A stretch of DNA of 64,000 nucleotides from Ptychodera flava (GCF_041260155.1 NC_091941.1:26308247-26372246); one strand, 5' to 3'; positions 25,726 to 48,993 are shown, counted from the first letter of the stretch. Program-made: numbers and translations. The notes: generated by a model from the letters alone, not told the origin.

Positions 25726-26022
25726 AGAGCTTTGAGGCTATTGTACACTTGTTCTGGCTAATCCGGTGGGTTTTCGAAACTTGTGCAAAAATGTTGGTTT
25801 GCACCAAGCCATAAAGAATGTTTCTTACTAGGCAAACTCCTGATAGCCGTTGATGTTCTTGCTAGTGTAAACTTGGCACATCCATTAATTTTCTCAGCAT
25901 TGTAGATGCCAAAGAAATTCCATGTTATACTATGTTGAGTCACTCCTCCCTTTGTTTAAGCACACAATAAGAAAATCTTAGAATGATTTTGCTCAAATTT
26001 TCTCTTTTGTTTTCTGTCTCAG

Positions 26023-26062
26023 ATTGAATCCATGCATCGGTGACAGTCAGTACATTTAAAAA
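26023..26062 (+). promoter_or_regulatory. ESF1 5' leader with a 3-codon upstream ORF
   Basis: A splice acceptor (TTTTCTGTCTCAG ending 26022) suggests an upstream untranslated exon. Between it and the ESF1 start lies ATG CAT CGG TGA (26032-26043), a minimal upstream ORF that ends 19 bases before the start. The ESF1 start context AAAAAATGCC has A at -3. Confidence 0.45.
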
Positions 26063-29000
26063 ATGCCAGGAGACATCCTCAAAGATGAGCGTTTTGCTCA
26101 CATCAAAACAGATCCCAGGTTCCGTCACATGCCCAAATCGGAACGTAAGGTCAAAATTGACAAGCGCTTCCAGGGCATGTTCAAGGACAGACGCTTCAAG
26201 GAAAAATACACAGTGGATAAGAGAGGCAGGCAAGTCAACCTGACAACCAGTGAGGACCTTAAAAAATTCTATGAACTTTCGGATTCGGAAGATGAGGATG
26301 ATCATGAAGACACTAAGAAGAAAGCTAAGAAAAAAAAGAATCTGAAAGATAAGGGCACTGAACTCAAATCTCACATAGAAAAGAAGGTTGCAAACAGAGA
26401 CTCAAAAAAAACTTTGAAAGCAAACAAGAAAGAAAAACAAAGAGGACAATCAAAAACTGATGCTTTGAAACCTAAGGAGGAGATTAGCATGAAAGTCAAA
26501 AGAGATAAAGTAATGACAAAAAAGTTACAGCAGACCGTGAGTAAGAGGAAAGCATTAGTGATAACCCATCAAGATGACAGTGATGATCATGGTGATGAAG
26601 ACAATGAAGAAGAAGAGGAAGATAGTATGGTAGAGTCTTGTAAGTTATTCATATTTGCATCATTTTACATAATATTTTAAATAATATCTTACGCAGTGTT
26701 TTTGCTGCAGTGTGCCCTCTGCTGACAGTACAGAGTCCATGAGAAATTTATTTGTATATGGAACATATTAATTTGTTTTGCATCTTATGACATTCAAAAA
26801 GCAAATTGTGCAGTTTCCAAATGGACATATAAAATGGCGCCGTTTTGGCTCTCCAAAGTTAAGTCATTATGTAAAATCTTTCTCTTTCCCTGCTCAGTTG
26901 AAAAAGACGATAAAAGTGAACAACATAGTGAACACAGTGAAGATGAAATTAAGGGTCCCGGAGCTGATGACAGTGATGAAGAAGAAGAAGACGATGATGA
27001 TGAAGATGAGGAGGAGGAGGAGATAGACTTTGCAAGAGGAAAAGGCAACATAGCCAGCAGCTCAGACTCTGACTCAGACGAAGAGTTCACGTTTGACAAT
27101 GAAATAGACGTTGAACACAAATGGGGCGAACTTGATGCAGATGCCGAGACGACGGAGGAGATCTCGTGCAGACTAGCTCTGTGTAACATGGACTGGGATA
27201 GGATTAAAGCCCAGGATTTGCTTGTGTTGTTCAACTCATTCAAACCCACTGGAGGAATTATCAAGTCAGTAAAGGTGAGCACTACGCTGGACATCAGACG
27301 CTTCAGTATTAATTGGATGCTCCATGTTACAGAAATACCTGCAGTATGTTTACCCCACCTGTATGTCATAAATCTGCTGAATGTTGAATGACGCCAGGGT
27401 TTTGTTTACACTCAAATTCCATATAAACAGTTAACTGTATGAAAATTATGTATACTGGTATAGCGAACACAAATACACGATCCACACATTAAAAATGTAC
27501 TGCTGTGGACCAAAATTGTTTCTCAGCCGATATGAATAGTTTTCCAAATATCTCTTCAGTGTCTTGGGCTCCGATAGAATATCTGGTATAATCTGTATCC
27601 ACCTACAACAAATCTATTTCTTTATAATTCACCAAACACACTGCAGAATTGACACTCTTATCCATACACAGTTAGCAATAAGATACAAATGTGCATAACT
27701 TTAGAGATTGAAAGGCTTTGTCACTTCAAATTCATCCAGACAAGATGTTTGAAACACCAGCATCAAAAATTGATACTTTTCACTACTGCTACTGTCTATC
27801 AGACATATCAGAACCATGTTGACCCAGTGACACCATATTTAGATCTGTTGATATATAAATACAGATGGGTATAAGCAATGTAAGGCAATGATAGTCTTAT
27901 GATTCAAAGTTACGTGGCTCTTGCTAAGAAAACTGTCAAGACAGTGTTTTTGCTAAGAGCAGAGGTAGACAGACAGTTAAATGACTAAGAAACTCCTGTA
28001 CCATTTCTGTTGTCGCCTTACAGCATTGTAGGATCGCACTGATATACCATAGGGAGGTCCGGTAACCTTACTTAGGCACCTGATAACATTTACTGATGTG
28101 TACAATCAATTACTAACGAAAACATACTAAAAGCAAGTGGGATTACTTTTGACGTGTGTGTATGTTGATGCAGATATACCTGTCAGACTTTGGAAAGGAA
28201 AGAATGAAGGAAGAAGAAATGAAGGGACCCAAAGAACTGGTAGAGAGTGACAGAGAAGTGTACAAACAGCTAGATCAGGAAGGAGAAAAATACCACACTG
28301 AAAAACTACGCCAGTATCAGATGAACAGGTAAGAGGACAAGTACAAAAAGTACAGACGTAAAATGCTAGCTTGAAATCTGTTGATTTGTGTACTGACTCA
28401 GGACTCAGGGAAACTGTCACTCCTTTGTGACATTTCCAATGACCCTGGTGATATTGATTTGTTCTGTAAAACATGATGGCTGATACCTATTTCTATTGAT
28501 AATTTTCAAGCATGTCATAAAGCCATTGTCTATGCTTAGTGTAGGAGTGAAATCACATTTTGTCCTACCTCATCACATCATTAGTAAATATCCCCATCTG
28601 TGTAGGGTTGTCAGGTTTATGCTGCATCGTGTATGGGTTCAGCTGAGCTGAGGAGACCTATTATTATCAGCCAGAATACTAGTTTTCTCTGTTCGTTTTC
28701 TAAAACTAGAAAACCCTGTAGGAACAAAGAAGCGTGAAGTGGGGATCATTCTGAAATTATGTGTGATTAAAAATGTTGTTGCAGTTTTAACAATGTTGGG
28801 ATATGATTGAGGAAACACTGTATGTTCTGCTGTCCCCTAATACTCATTGTTTAGACACACCAAGCGTATCCATGACAGTACAATGACTGGAATACCCCCC
28901 GTTAACATACTTGTTACGGCGCTAACGTACAACAACACTGGATTTGAGAACTACCCTACTAGGAAATTCTGACTTCCTACTGTCTTGATAGAGTGCACTA

Positions 29001-32000
29001 AGTCAAAAATTGTGCGTTTGATCAAAATAACATTTCACAGTTTGATTACCTTTTTTAATGGTAAAACTTCCATGATATTGTTGAGTGTCCTTGAGTAAGC
29101 AATACTAGAATGTATGATGAATAATGCCAACCCTAAAGACAATTGTACATGCCATTTATCATGGCGTAGAATCCCTGCCTGACGTTATATTTGAGGATAC
29201 ATTGTAAATGTAAGTAGTGCATTGTATGGGGGAGTGTTACATTTGCGTCTTTGATTTTGTTACAATACACATGTTTGTCATTGCCAGGTTGAAGTACTAC
29301 TACGCTGTGATTGAATGTGACACTAGCAGTACTGCCAATGCTATTTATGAAGAGTGTGATGGCTTGGAATATCAAAATAGCTCAACCAAGCTAGACCTGA
29401 GGTGAGAAACTAGACCCCTCTCCATTGGTGGCTACAGACAGTAGCATGTATCTGTCGAATGTCACAGTGAGACCAAATTTTGTGTCATAATAAGCATCAA
29501 TGTTCCCTGTATCTTTCACTGAATGGTTGCTCTTGTTAACCTTTGTCTCAGTGCTTTGATACAGCCCTATTTGCTTCCATGGCTAAAATTTAATCCTATT
29601 CAGGAAAGTGGGATTGGATGGGTCACGAGGGTCACACGTCCACCCTTTCACTGTGCTTTTATACAACCCCATTCTTTTCTGTGGCAGTGGTAGACATACC
29701 CTAGCCAGGGAAATTGGAGTGGGCCGGTTAATTGCCACTGACTGTAGCAAAGTCAGACCATTCAAAAGAATGGGGGTGGACAGGTTACCTATCACCTTTT
29801 TTGAGTCACAGACAAGTGGTTCAGATGACTGAAAATGACTACAAGCACGTCTTTGTACGCAGGGTTTTACTCCTTACTGACCTTTGTACACACTCACCTT
29901 CATCTTTGCCTCCTTAGATTTATCCCCGATGACATTACTTTTGAAGACGAACCAGTGTCTGTAGCGTCCGACATACCAGAATCGTACAAACCCTCAGAGT
30001 TCATGACCTCAGCCCTGCAGCAGACAAAAGTGAACCTGACCTGGGACGAGACAGACAAGGACAGACTTGCTGTCACCACCAAGAAGTTCAGCAAGGATGA
30101 AGTGATGGAGCTTGATTTCCAGGCGTACCTCGCCTCCTCCAGTGATGAAGAGAGCGAACAGAAAAGTGAGAACCTCTGTTGATGTTGTTTTTTTATCCTC
30201 ACTGAACTCTGCATGGTACTTCAACATCTGCTGTCAGAGACCAGAGATAAAACATTTCCAAACAAATATGCAGACTTCTTTTCATCATGTACTTACTGTC
30301 TGCAGACTTTCCAGCAGTTTGCTGTAGCAGTGTCCTTGGAACTTTGTGCTCCGTTTTCAAAGTGTGGTGCATTTCTACAGCAGGTAGCATAAGTGTAAGA
30401 TATTGCGCAGAAAATAATTTGACAGTATTGCATTCAAGGACTTTGCAGTAAACTTTGCCAATCCCCCATTCGTCCCCTTGAAAAAAGACTGCAAAAATGA
30501 AACAGTTGTAAATGTTGACTATTCTAAATAGAAATTTTACTACACAGGTAGTGTTTTTTCTGTCCAAGATGCTTTAACAGAACTACATACCATAGGTATC
30601 AATACGTACAAAGTTTATACTGAACTTCCTTGTTTTTGTTCATGAACCAGAGGGTTTGCCGGAGGTTGCTTCAGGTTCCGATGAGAATGACGATGGCAAT
30701 GATGAGGACACAATAGCCAAGTACAGAGAACTTCTGAAGGGATTGGATGACAAGGAAGAGAAACATGACAAGGAGATGGAGATGGACATAAGATGGGAAC
30801 CAGGTAGATACATTAACCCTTTTCCTGCCGAGCGCCCTTGTCCGTTATTCTCCCAAGTCAGTAGAAAACCGCCCCATAATATGTGCCTGCAAAAGATTGG
30901 CTCTCCTGCATGTTATCCTGCCAGGCATTTTGGCAGAAATCGCCCATTTTCAGGGTCGTTTTAGCCGTACTTATACGTGTTAGACTTCGATAATTTCTAC
31001 ATGCCGGTAGACAGGGGAAGGAGCTCAAGGGTTGCTGCAGAAAAAAATTGAGGTCACCGCTTTGTTTGCCCCTGGGAGTGCGTCATTTTATTGCCGTTTC
31101 ATGTTTATTTTTTCGGAAATAAACTCCTTCAGTATTACGTACGTCCGCTAGGCACAAACATCACCTCACTCGTCTGTTAGTCAGAGACCCTGAGGGTCGT
31201 GCTAGGGGTGCAGCAGCACCGTCAAACCTGTCCTGTTTCTCCAGGGTAGGGTCAATTGAATACGTACCTCCAACGACTTGGCAGTGTAGCACAAACACTA
31301 CGTTTTTGCCGTTGTATTAACGACATGGCTGAGCCATTGAAGCACAGCTTTACGTAGTTTTGCCAGCTCAGTTGGGAGTTGGCTTACGAGTGTTACCGTT
31401 CATTACTGACTTAATCGAGTGGTCCTCAGTCAGGTATGGGTTTGTACCGACATGGCTTGGGCTGCAGCTAACCAGTGATAACCAGTCACTACCCCCAAGT
31501 CTTCAGTTCACTTTTGCGATGCACAGGTGCAACGCAATATGCTTCCATTGTTCTAGCCATCGACGTGTCCACATGCCTGGCAGCCATATTGTACTGCTAG
31601 CTGGTTTGCATAACAAAAGCAGTCCCTGCTAACTGCAGACGGTATCCCCGTAGCATATTGACCTTATGTCACCTTTTGAATTCTCTGTACGCAAACAGCG
31701 TACGTAGTTACTAATGCGTCGGCAAGAGGATACGTTTGCCTGCAAACCAGAGCCAATACTTCGGACGATGGAATAAATAAAAAATCCAAGCTACGTCCAT
31801 TGAATGGCACGGCCAAGGCGGTGAAGGACGTTGCCTGGCTTGAACTTGCAGAGCTGAAGCCAGCTTAGTACATCGGACACCAGTTTGTAATGGTATTTCC
31901 GAGTCGTTCATATCCGTTCCATCGGAGGAACAAGTCGAGCCGTCCCGTCAAAAATACGTTCTCATTTTCAGTCACGCACAACTGAATAAGTGACTTTCGT

Positions 32001-35000
32001 CTCGCACCATCGGCATATCTGCCAAGTCGTTTGCAAGAGGTAGCCTTCTAGATTAGCATTGCCGAGTTGGTCAAGTTCGCAGCAATCTCTATAGTGCCAG
32101 GCAGCCAAGTACGTCCAACTCCGCCAGAAAACGTCACCATGCTATCCTGCCAAGTCCGCTAAAAAGCGGAAAAAAAAACCCAGCCCCCCCTTGGGTGTGG
32201 GGGACTGGCGGACAGGTTTCTGCACCTTTCCCTGTCTATCGACTCCCTGCAAACCCATTTCGAGGGGAAAAGGCGTTCCTTGTCAGAAAACCTCTCCTCG
32301 GATGACCCCTAAACGCACAGGGGATAGCAAAATGTAGTGCCGTCGACTTGGCAGGAAAGGGGGTACCCAAAAAGGGCCCGATTTCCACCGGGTTGGGAGA
32401 ATAACGGTCACCAGTGCTTAGATTCTGGCTACACCGAATTTCAAGCGGATTTTCACCGACTTGGCAGGAAAAGGGTTAATCAGTTTATTCTATTATGGTC
32501 ATTACTCAGAAGTGCCTTTTGCCAAAAGCTATTCATTGGTGTAAAAGGACTTGAACCAATGAATCTATGAATGAATCTATTAACAAATAATCATTGGTCA
32601 GAAAAGCCTTCAGCCATCAGGTGGCCACCACTCAGGCCTTTATCCAATTAACAGCTAGCAGTCAAAAGGGCTTTTAGCCAACAAAGGAACATTCAGTGGC
32701 TGGATGGAGAGGCTTTTGGCCAATGGCAATGTTCATTGGTCAGGAAGGCTATTAACCAATAAATGACCATTGATCAGAAAGCTGTTTGTTGAGATGAGAA
32801 ACAGTGCAGCATGTGACAGCTTCCATGTGTTAATGGATCTTCATGTTGAAATTGTGCATTCATTACTGAAATTAACAGTCTTTTTTCCAACCCAATGAAT
32901 TCTTAACTCAAGTAGTTCATATGTATTGTGGTAACTTATGACGTAAACCTTCTGTAACTTGTACATAGACAAAATTTAACTTTGACAATAGTAGATATGA
33001 AATGACTCGCAATATTTACATACAGTACTTTTTTGTGCATCTGTCATGGTTTTACAGCAAAGAAACATGTTCTTGATGATCAGTTACATTTTCAATGTTA
33101 CTACCCATAACATTGAAATGATACATGCATCATTCTCAAACTGTCATCATAGCTTTTATGATCACAACACCAGAATAAACTTGGTAATCTGATTGCTCCG
33201 CTGCAGGTCTGAAAGAGACCACTGAGGAACTTGTGAAGAAGAAGGACGAGACAGAGGACCTGACGTCATGGCAACAATATCAGAAGAAGAAGAAAGAGAA
33301 AAAGAAAGCCAAAAAGACTGAAGAGAAGAAGAAAAGAGAAGAAGTTAAAAAGGTACAGAGTACTGAACAAGCAAATTAAGTAAAGAGCTGAGAGGTCATT
33401 TTGTGGGTTTTAAAGCAACAAATTCACTGATTGTTTGATGCTTTTGTCTGCCAAAGAAAATCCTATAACAATTTACCTACCACATTGATCTACTATCAGG
33501 CCAAGTTGCTTATAACCAGTAAAGCATATTATGATGATCATATTTTATAAGTTTTTGCCACTAAATTAAAAAAATTACAAAAAAAACAAGGTGATGTGAC
33601 CCAGTAGTGAGGGTGTATTATGTGTCATATCAGTGAGTGTTACAGTAAAATAGTTCCAAAACTTGCCTCAAAAGTTGCACTGACTTGTTGTAACTGCGGT
33701 GAAAATCAAAGAGCTTTTATGGACCCAAACACACACCAGGGAGTACATTTTCCAGTGCACTTCACATACACAGAATCATATTACCTTCTTTATATACCAC
33801 CGCTCTGAGGTACATTATGTTATAGCCGAGTCAAGAGTCTAGTTGTCATTAGATCTCTTGTTGCCTTTGCATGGTATGAAGTTCTTTGCCAAAAAAATCA
33901 TGATCTGCGGGAAGAGAGGTGTACATACGCCAGAAGCTGTATGTGAGAAAGTTGTCGAAATGTAGGGGAATGGAAAGTCAGGAAATATTTACCCTACACA
34001 CACAGACACTAATCTGCTTTGTTGCTTTATCAACAATTACAGTGGAAGCCTACTCTGAAACAACACTATCATCCGTCTGTTGTTTGCCACAACTTAACTA
34101 CAATTACCGATCCTGTAGTAAATTTTGAAACTTCTTTACAAACCAATTACACAAGCGTGATAACATTTAGATCAATTTCACTGTACATTCTTATCTGGAT
34201 TTCACAATAAAGGAGTATTTTCACATTTCCTAGAATTATTGCAGCAATTTCACACAGAAAATTCACGTTGGCATGGATACACGTGCACAACTATGGTGTC
34301 AGTAGACGTACACATCAATACATGCAACTAAATCTCTTAATTATATGTAACTTGTCTATCACTTATTACACAATATTAAACGATGATATCCTAAGACTCC
34401 CAAGAATATTTCAGAAAAGTGATTTTCAGTTTTAGACATCTGTAAATTTTTGGCGAGTCACATTCTAAAAAGTGTTGGAACATACTTGATGAACTCTTCA
34501 ATGACAGGTTTGCTTTAAAATTTGATATCGCTGACATAAATCCTCATTTGTACCCATAGCAACGAGAGGGAGTGCTAAGTGATGATGAGTTGCCACCGGA
34601 TGTCGATCTTAATGATCCATACTTCAAGGAAGCCCTAGATGAAGAATCTAGAAAAGCAGGTAAATTTTTTGGGTGAATGCTGTACATTTTCACTTTGTAC
34701 TTTGAAAATGTATACTGTGATGTGGGGCATCTTTTTCCATTGCAGTGGCAGTAGGTTTGTCATCATCATCATCATCATCTGTGTCATCAAGTGTAGATCT
34801 TCATCAGAATGGAACATTTTGCACTCCATACACACAATGCCATGCCAAACCATGGTTCAGCTGTAGGCTCTTCAATGATGTAAGAATGAGGATCCATACA
34901 CAGTGTTTCCAAGTTCGGAGACATATCTGTATGTTTCATTGATTAAGATTTAACCCGTTCACTGCCATAGTTTGGCTCAAACCCATTAATATTGTGATCA

Positions 35001-36582
35001 TTGGTGATTGTGGACGTGTTGATAGGGAATTTCAGGGTGAACAGAAAGTGTGACATGGGTATGTAAAAATTTTTGGATCAAAACTCGAAATCTTTCTAAG
35101 GCATTAATATGTATTCCATGATGTTTTCAACTACTAGATGGCCAAAATCTCGGGTGTGGCAATTTTTGGCTATTTTTTCAAACTTGATGGAAGGTAACGG
35201 CAATAGACTGATTCCCTCTTACTTTCCTCGGATGTTATCCTTTTCACAGCTGACGGCAAAGATGTGCAGAAAAAGAAGAAAAAGAAGAAACGACAGGAGG
35301 AAGAATTGACGGAAGAGGAATTGGCTGAGAAAAAGCAGAAAGAGGTAATTATGTGTGGTTGATGACAGTTTGCCAGTTTCAGACCACAAAGTGTCATATA
35401 GTGACTTGTTAGTGGTGTTATGTTGTGTAACCCTGTGTCCAAGGGTCAGTTACCGTAATAAACTGTGTGACAATTAAAACTGAAGGCAGATACCAGATCT
35501 CAATGGATCTGCACACATTGATAAGATTAAGCTTGTACTGGTCCCTTGGTAAAATTTGAAACACCTTCACAAACCAATTAGACAAGGGAGATAACATTTA
35601 GATCAAGTTCATCGTTCATTCTCAGCTTGCTTTCACTGTAAATAGTGTTCAGCAGCTGCTGCTATTCTTACAGAAAGCCTAGGTTGTAAAGTCTCTTGTT
35701 CTGTACTTGATGATTGAGTTTGAGAAAGTTACTTTAACAATTATGTTATCAAACTAGTTTATCTTTCATTTGCTTATCCTCTCAAAAACTTCACAAGTTT
35801 TCCAACCATGTATGTGTGTAGTGTCAGGAAATCTTGAAACATCAACTGTGAAGCTCTGCTCTCGATAAGTTTTGCTAATAGGTGTATGCCTGTGCACAGC
35901 ATCTATTGAAGGGTTCACACACTTTTTAAAACTCCTCAATTTGTTTAGAAAGATAGCGATTGTTCAAAGTATTGTGTGGACTTTCCTTTTAATAATCTGT
36001 AGCCTCCCCTTCCCCAACTGCCCCCTTCCCCACCCCTGACCAAAAGTTAAGTTGAAGTCTGTACTTTCTCTATCCTGTACTTGTGTACTTAGCGTATTTT
36101 TTTCCCCTGCTCTCCCTCAGGCTGAGTTGGAACTTCTGCTGATGGAAGATGACGATGACAGACAGCACTTCAGTCTGAAAGCAATCATGGATGCTGAGAA
36201 GGAAGCGAAGAAGAAGAGGAAGAAAAAGAAGAAGAAACACGATGGAGAAGAGAAATTTGAGGACAAGTTCCAACTTGACACCGAAGATCCAAGGTTTTCC
36301 GCCATTTATGAGTCCCACCACTTCCAGATCGATCCCTCAGATCCACAGTTCAAGAAGACCAAAGCTATGGAGACTATTATCCAAGAAAAACAAAAACGAA
36401 GGAAGCATAAGGAAATTGCAGGCCAGCAGCCTCCGGAAGGATATGATAACAAGGCAAAACAGAAAAGGACTAACAGCAAGAGTCCAGGACAGGACCCATC
36501 TCTGTCAATGCTTGTTAAGTCTGTCAAGAACAAGACTGATCAATTTCATGCAAGAAAACAAAAGAAATTAAAATTAAATTGA
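26063..36582 (+). CDS. ESF1: ESF1 nucleolar pre-rRNA processing protein
   Basis: Ten coding exons in continuous frame: 26063-26639, 26898-27274, 28174-28328, 29288-29401, 29918-30165, 30651-30803, 33207-33352, 34560-34659, 35250-35344 and 36121-36582. Introns are GT/AG. The product is 808 residues (human 851). The N-terminus has the conserved [20 protein letters not shown] block, then long acidic and lysine-rich stretches. A conserved core spans about residues 270-420 ([43 protein letters not shown]) and includes an RRM-like fold. [11 protein letters not shown]-type [14 protein letters not shown] follows, then DLNDPYF. The C-terminal NUC153 motif is [20 protein letters not shown]. In yeast, Esf1 is a nucleolar protein needed for 18S rRNA maturation; the same role is expected here. 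The gene looks intact. It converges on NDUFAF7, with about 1.4 kb between stops. Confidence 0.97.
30817..32475. mobile_element. piggyBac-like non-autonomous transposon in an ESF1 intron
   Basis: Tips are inverted repeats CCCTTTTCCTGCCGAG (left) and the complement of CCCTTTTCCTGCCAAG (right). TTAA lies outside both (30813-30816, 32476-32479), the target site of piggyBac-type elements. The interior is markedly richer in GC and CpG than the host intron. It repeats the tip word CTGCCAAGTC or its complement at several places (near 32016, 32145, 32343, 32456). No transposase frame was recognised. Confidence 0.82.
32500..32790 (+). repeat. Degenerate minisatellite, about 40-45 bp period
   Basis: Variants of ATTGGTCAGAAAGGCTTTTAGCCAA recur five to seven times (for example near 32592, 32662, 32735, 32770). 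Each unit contains a small inverted repeat (GGCTTTT/AGCC). It lies in the ESF1 intron right of the piggyBac-like element. Confidence 0.7.
34761..34780. repeat. (ATC)n microsatellite
   Basis: Six to seven ATC units in the ESF1 intron after the exon at 34560-34659. Confidence 0.85.
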
Positions 36583-36670
36583 TTTAAATCATATCTTGAT
36601 GAAACGAATGTACAAAATAATATTATGTAAGTGTGTCAATCTCTGCAAAGATTTAATTCATGAAATTTTA

Positions 36671-36676
36671 ATTAAA
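36671..36676 (+). terminator. Candidate ESF1 poly(A) signal ATTAAA
   Basis: ATTAAA lies 89 bases past the ESF1 stop in AT-rich sequence. It is the nearest plausible signal but is a weaker variant. Confidence 0.35.
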
Positions 36677-36850
36677 AGCTATCTTGTAGAAATGACACTA
36701 CGTTTACGTCCCCCGTTATCAAAATGTCATCTCATCCTTTTCAGAACCACATGCTGAAATATTTTAACTTGGCTGATTATTTCATAGATATGGAATTATC
36801 CTCCATATTGACACAGAATTACACACTGCAATATGATCCATAGATATTAT

Positions 36851-37069
36851 CCCTTTGAGTGCTGTAATTTTTCCTACCAAAATTTCAGTGCAACATTTTA
36901 CCAATTTTCATGAATTTTTGTGTAATTTTTTTGATAATTTTGGACCAAATTGACATCACATTTCACCAGCTGCAGCTTTTTATCAAAATTTTGGCAAAAA
37001 AATCTGGAAAAAAAACTGACCAGGGTATATTAATGAAGGGGACAAAAATTGACTTTTGCACTCAAAGGG
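36851..37069. mobile_element. piggyBac-like MITE, 219 bp
   Basis: Inverted tips CCCTTTGAGTGC (36851-36862) and GCACTCAAAGGG (37058-37069). It is followed by TTAA on the right (37070-37073) and preceded by TTAT on the left (36847-36850), so one base of the duplication has probably drifted. The interior is T- and A-rich and non-coding. It lies between the convergent ESF1 and NDUFAF7 genes. Confidence 0.82.
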
Positions 37070-37073
37070 TTAA

Positions 37074-37741
37074 AATTCTTTCGAAAAATGAAGCCTACAG
37101 TATGTTGAACACACAAGTAAAGAAACAGAAAGCAATGTTAAAATGTAAATTTTAATAGTTCATTTGATATTGACATGGACAATGAATAAGATACTTGGTA
37201 CTCTCATCACAATGTCTTAAAGTTTCAGTGCACTCAAAGGTAGCATTGTTTAGTCAAGCCACACGCATCCATTACACTGCGCCGATGAAACTCCCTATAG
37301 AGATGCCATGACAGCAGATCTGTATTTAAAACACCATGGCAGAGTCTTTCAACAGTCCTGAAAGTCCATTGTTTAATCTGTTATCATACAATTGTAGCAT
37401 AATTGTGTCCTACCAATCCTGTACTTCAACCCATTTGGGTGTTACATCTCTGAGCACTTAACAGAATATGCAATATTGCCATAAGTCCTGCAGTTGACTT
37501 CATAACAAAATGTGTTCCTACCAGTGTGTCATTCCTGATCTTATATTGGACTGTAAATGCCCCTCAACTTCTCTGTTTTTTTTCCATACAAATTTACGTC
37601 TGTTTGAAATAGTATCTCGGAGTACTCTACAGAAAGCTAGACTAGTGAAGACACTTCCATAAGAAATACAGTCCCCGATGAAGCGTTTCATTCTCATTCA
37701 AAGAGCATGATCACTTTTTACAGAAGACTCTGATACTTGCT
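37074..37741. other. Space between convergent ESF1 and NDUFAF7
   Basis: No gene or repeat recognised. AT-rich unique sequence. Confidence 0.5.
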
Positions 37742-37747
37742 TTTATT
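37742..37747 (-). terminator. Candidate NDUFAF7 poly(A) signal AATAAA
   Basis: TTTATT on the + strand reads AATAAA on the - strand, 217 bases past the NDUFAF7 stop. It gives a 3' UTR of about 0.24 kb. Confidence 0.45.
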
Positions 37748-37963
37748 TTTAAATGCAAGAAGAAAAATTTTTTCAGAATTGTCACTATCCTGGCAAGCTT
37801 TATCATTCATGGACTGCAGACTGTGAAAAGACCTTTGTATTGCACTCTCCCAATGTATAAGAGAGATACCACTATAGCTCAGAGAATTCATTGAATAGCC
37901 TTCAGATGCACGTAACGTCACTCTTTGATTGTTCTCAGAAAAAACAGTATCACCAGATTTCTG

Positions 37964-47878
<9,915 letters not shown>

Positions 47879-48180
47879 ATTTGCCGTGTGCCACTCCGAT
47901 GCACTAGTTTGTCAACAGTACACACGTGTGTGATTCATGGTGGAAGCCATTGATGCAGCCAAAACACCATTCTAATATCAGACTATAGAGGGCGATATAC
48001 GAGTCTCCCTGCACCGGAGTACTAGCCAGCGCAGTACAGTAGCTCGAGGTTTTGCCTGGGGTATTTGAGTCGGACGGCAAAACCAGAACTACTGTACTGA
48101 AGCTACGGCGTATCAAGCGTACGCCGCGGAGTATTATTGCAGCTTGTTGCAAAAGTACAGAGACGGTTCGACATCAAGTT
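47879..48180 (-). promoter_or_regulatory. NDUFAF7 5' leader and promoter region (inferred)
   Basis: GC- and CpG-richer sequence directly upstream of the NDUFAF7 start codon at 47878. No TATA box was seen. Hairpin e lies within it. The transcription start is not determinable by eye. Confidence 0.4.
48032..48099. repeat. Hairpin e, shortened copy of hairpin b
   Basis: Left arm 48032-48056 pairs with 48076-48099 with a few mismatches. The left part, from ACAGTAGCTCGAGGTTTTGC to CGGACGGCAA, is nearly identical to hairpin b, but about 20 bases of the right arm are missing. Two related copies within 300 bases suggest a mobile or locally duplicated family. Confidence 0.8.
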
Positions 48181-48508
48181 GGAATGAGTGAAAAAAATAC
48201 ATGAATAAATATATCCTAATTTACAGTAAGATGTTGTTGTTATGTAGAATATCGATGCAAACTACTCCATGTAGTATTTGGGTCGATTTCATCTGAATAT
48301 TCCACCACCTTCCGTTCATTTCTTTGCCTTATTTTAAGTCATTAAAAACTCACTGTGAAATAAATTTATCTGTAAAATTGGAGCGTTACCCCAAAATACG
48401 ACGGAATCGTCTCATTACGCACATGAACTGTATTTACAGCCGTACACAAAGGTAGGTGGTAAGTACGGAGTATAGGATCAAAATCGCAAGTTTAAAAACA
48501 TCTAAGAA

Positions 48509-48513
<5 letters not shown>

Positions 48514-48538
<25 letters not shown>
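48514..48538. repeat. T25 homopolymer
   Basis: A run of 25 T; a small (AAT)n microsatellite follows at 48621-48642. Confidence 0.92.
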
Positions 48539-48539
<1 letters not shown>

Positions 48540-48814
48540 GTGTGGTTGTATTTTTAAATTATTTTATACAGCTATGTACAATGTGCTGAGACGTATGTGT
48601 AGTGCATTTTAAACAATTTTTAATAATAATAATAATAATAATTTCTACGTCAACACATGTAAACTTCGGCGATTGCGACGTCGGATAGCTTTCAAATTTC
48701 AATGGTGTAGAAGGGTATCCAACGTTTGTTCAATGATTAATAAAAGTTTCATATTTTAAATTTTAGAAACAATTTTAGAAGCCCACATCTGATTCTAACT
48801 TTTGTTTAGATTAT

Positions 48815-48978
48815 GAGGGGATAGCGCGAACGCAGTCCCCCTTACCATAAATTATGCACTCGAGTCACCCGCATTTGGGGTGATCGCAGGGGTCAACCCG
48901 TCCGGAGTGCAATGGACAGGCCTCACCCTGGGGTAACCACCTTCATGATCATGGTTAGACCCCGTGCCAGGTAAGTAT
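48815..48978 (-). ncRNA. U1 snRNA gene, copy 1
   Basis: The - strand reads ATACTTACCTGGCACGGGG at its 5' end, the segment that pairs with 5' splice sites. CATGATCATGAAGGTGG of stem-loop I follows, then loop II ATTGCACTCC (the U1A binding site). Near the 3' end lie the Sm site AATTTATGG and GGGGGACTGCGTTCGCGC. The length is 164 bases, as in human U1. A 3'-box-like AAAGTTAGA lies 12 bases past the end (48794-48802 on +). A conserved block 16-62 bases upstream fits a proximal sequence element. It looks complete and expressed-type. Confidence 0.96.
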
Positions 48979-48993
48979 GCTTGAGAGCTGGTC

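Noticed and set aside
26794-27369. Long minus-strand open frame rich in serine
   Set aside because: It is the antisense of the acidic (Asp/Glu codon) stretch of ESF1 exon 26898-27274, which automatically leaves the other strand open.
34952-34972. Third piggyBac-like tip (TTAACCCGTTCACTGCC)
   Set aside because: No matching inverted tip with TTAA was found downstream in the same intron, so an element could not be defined.
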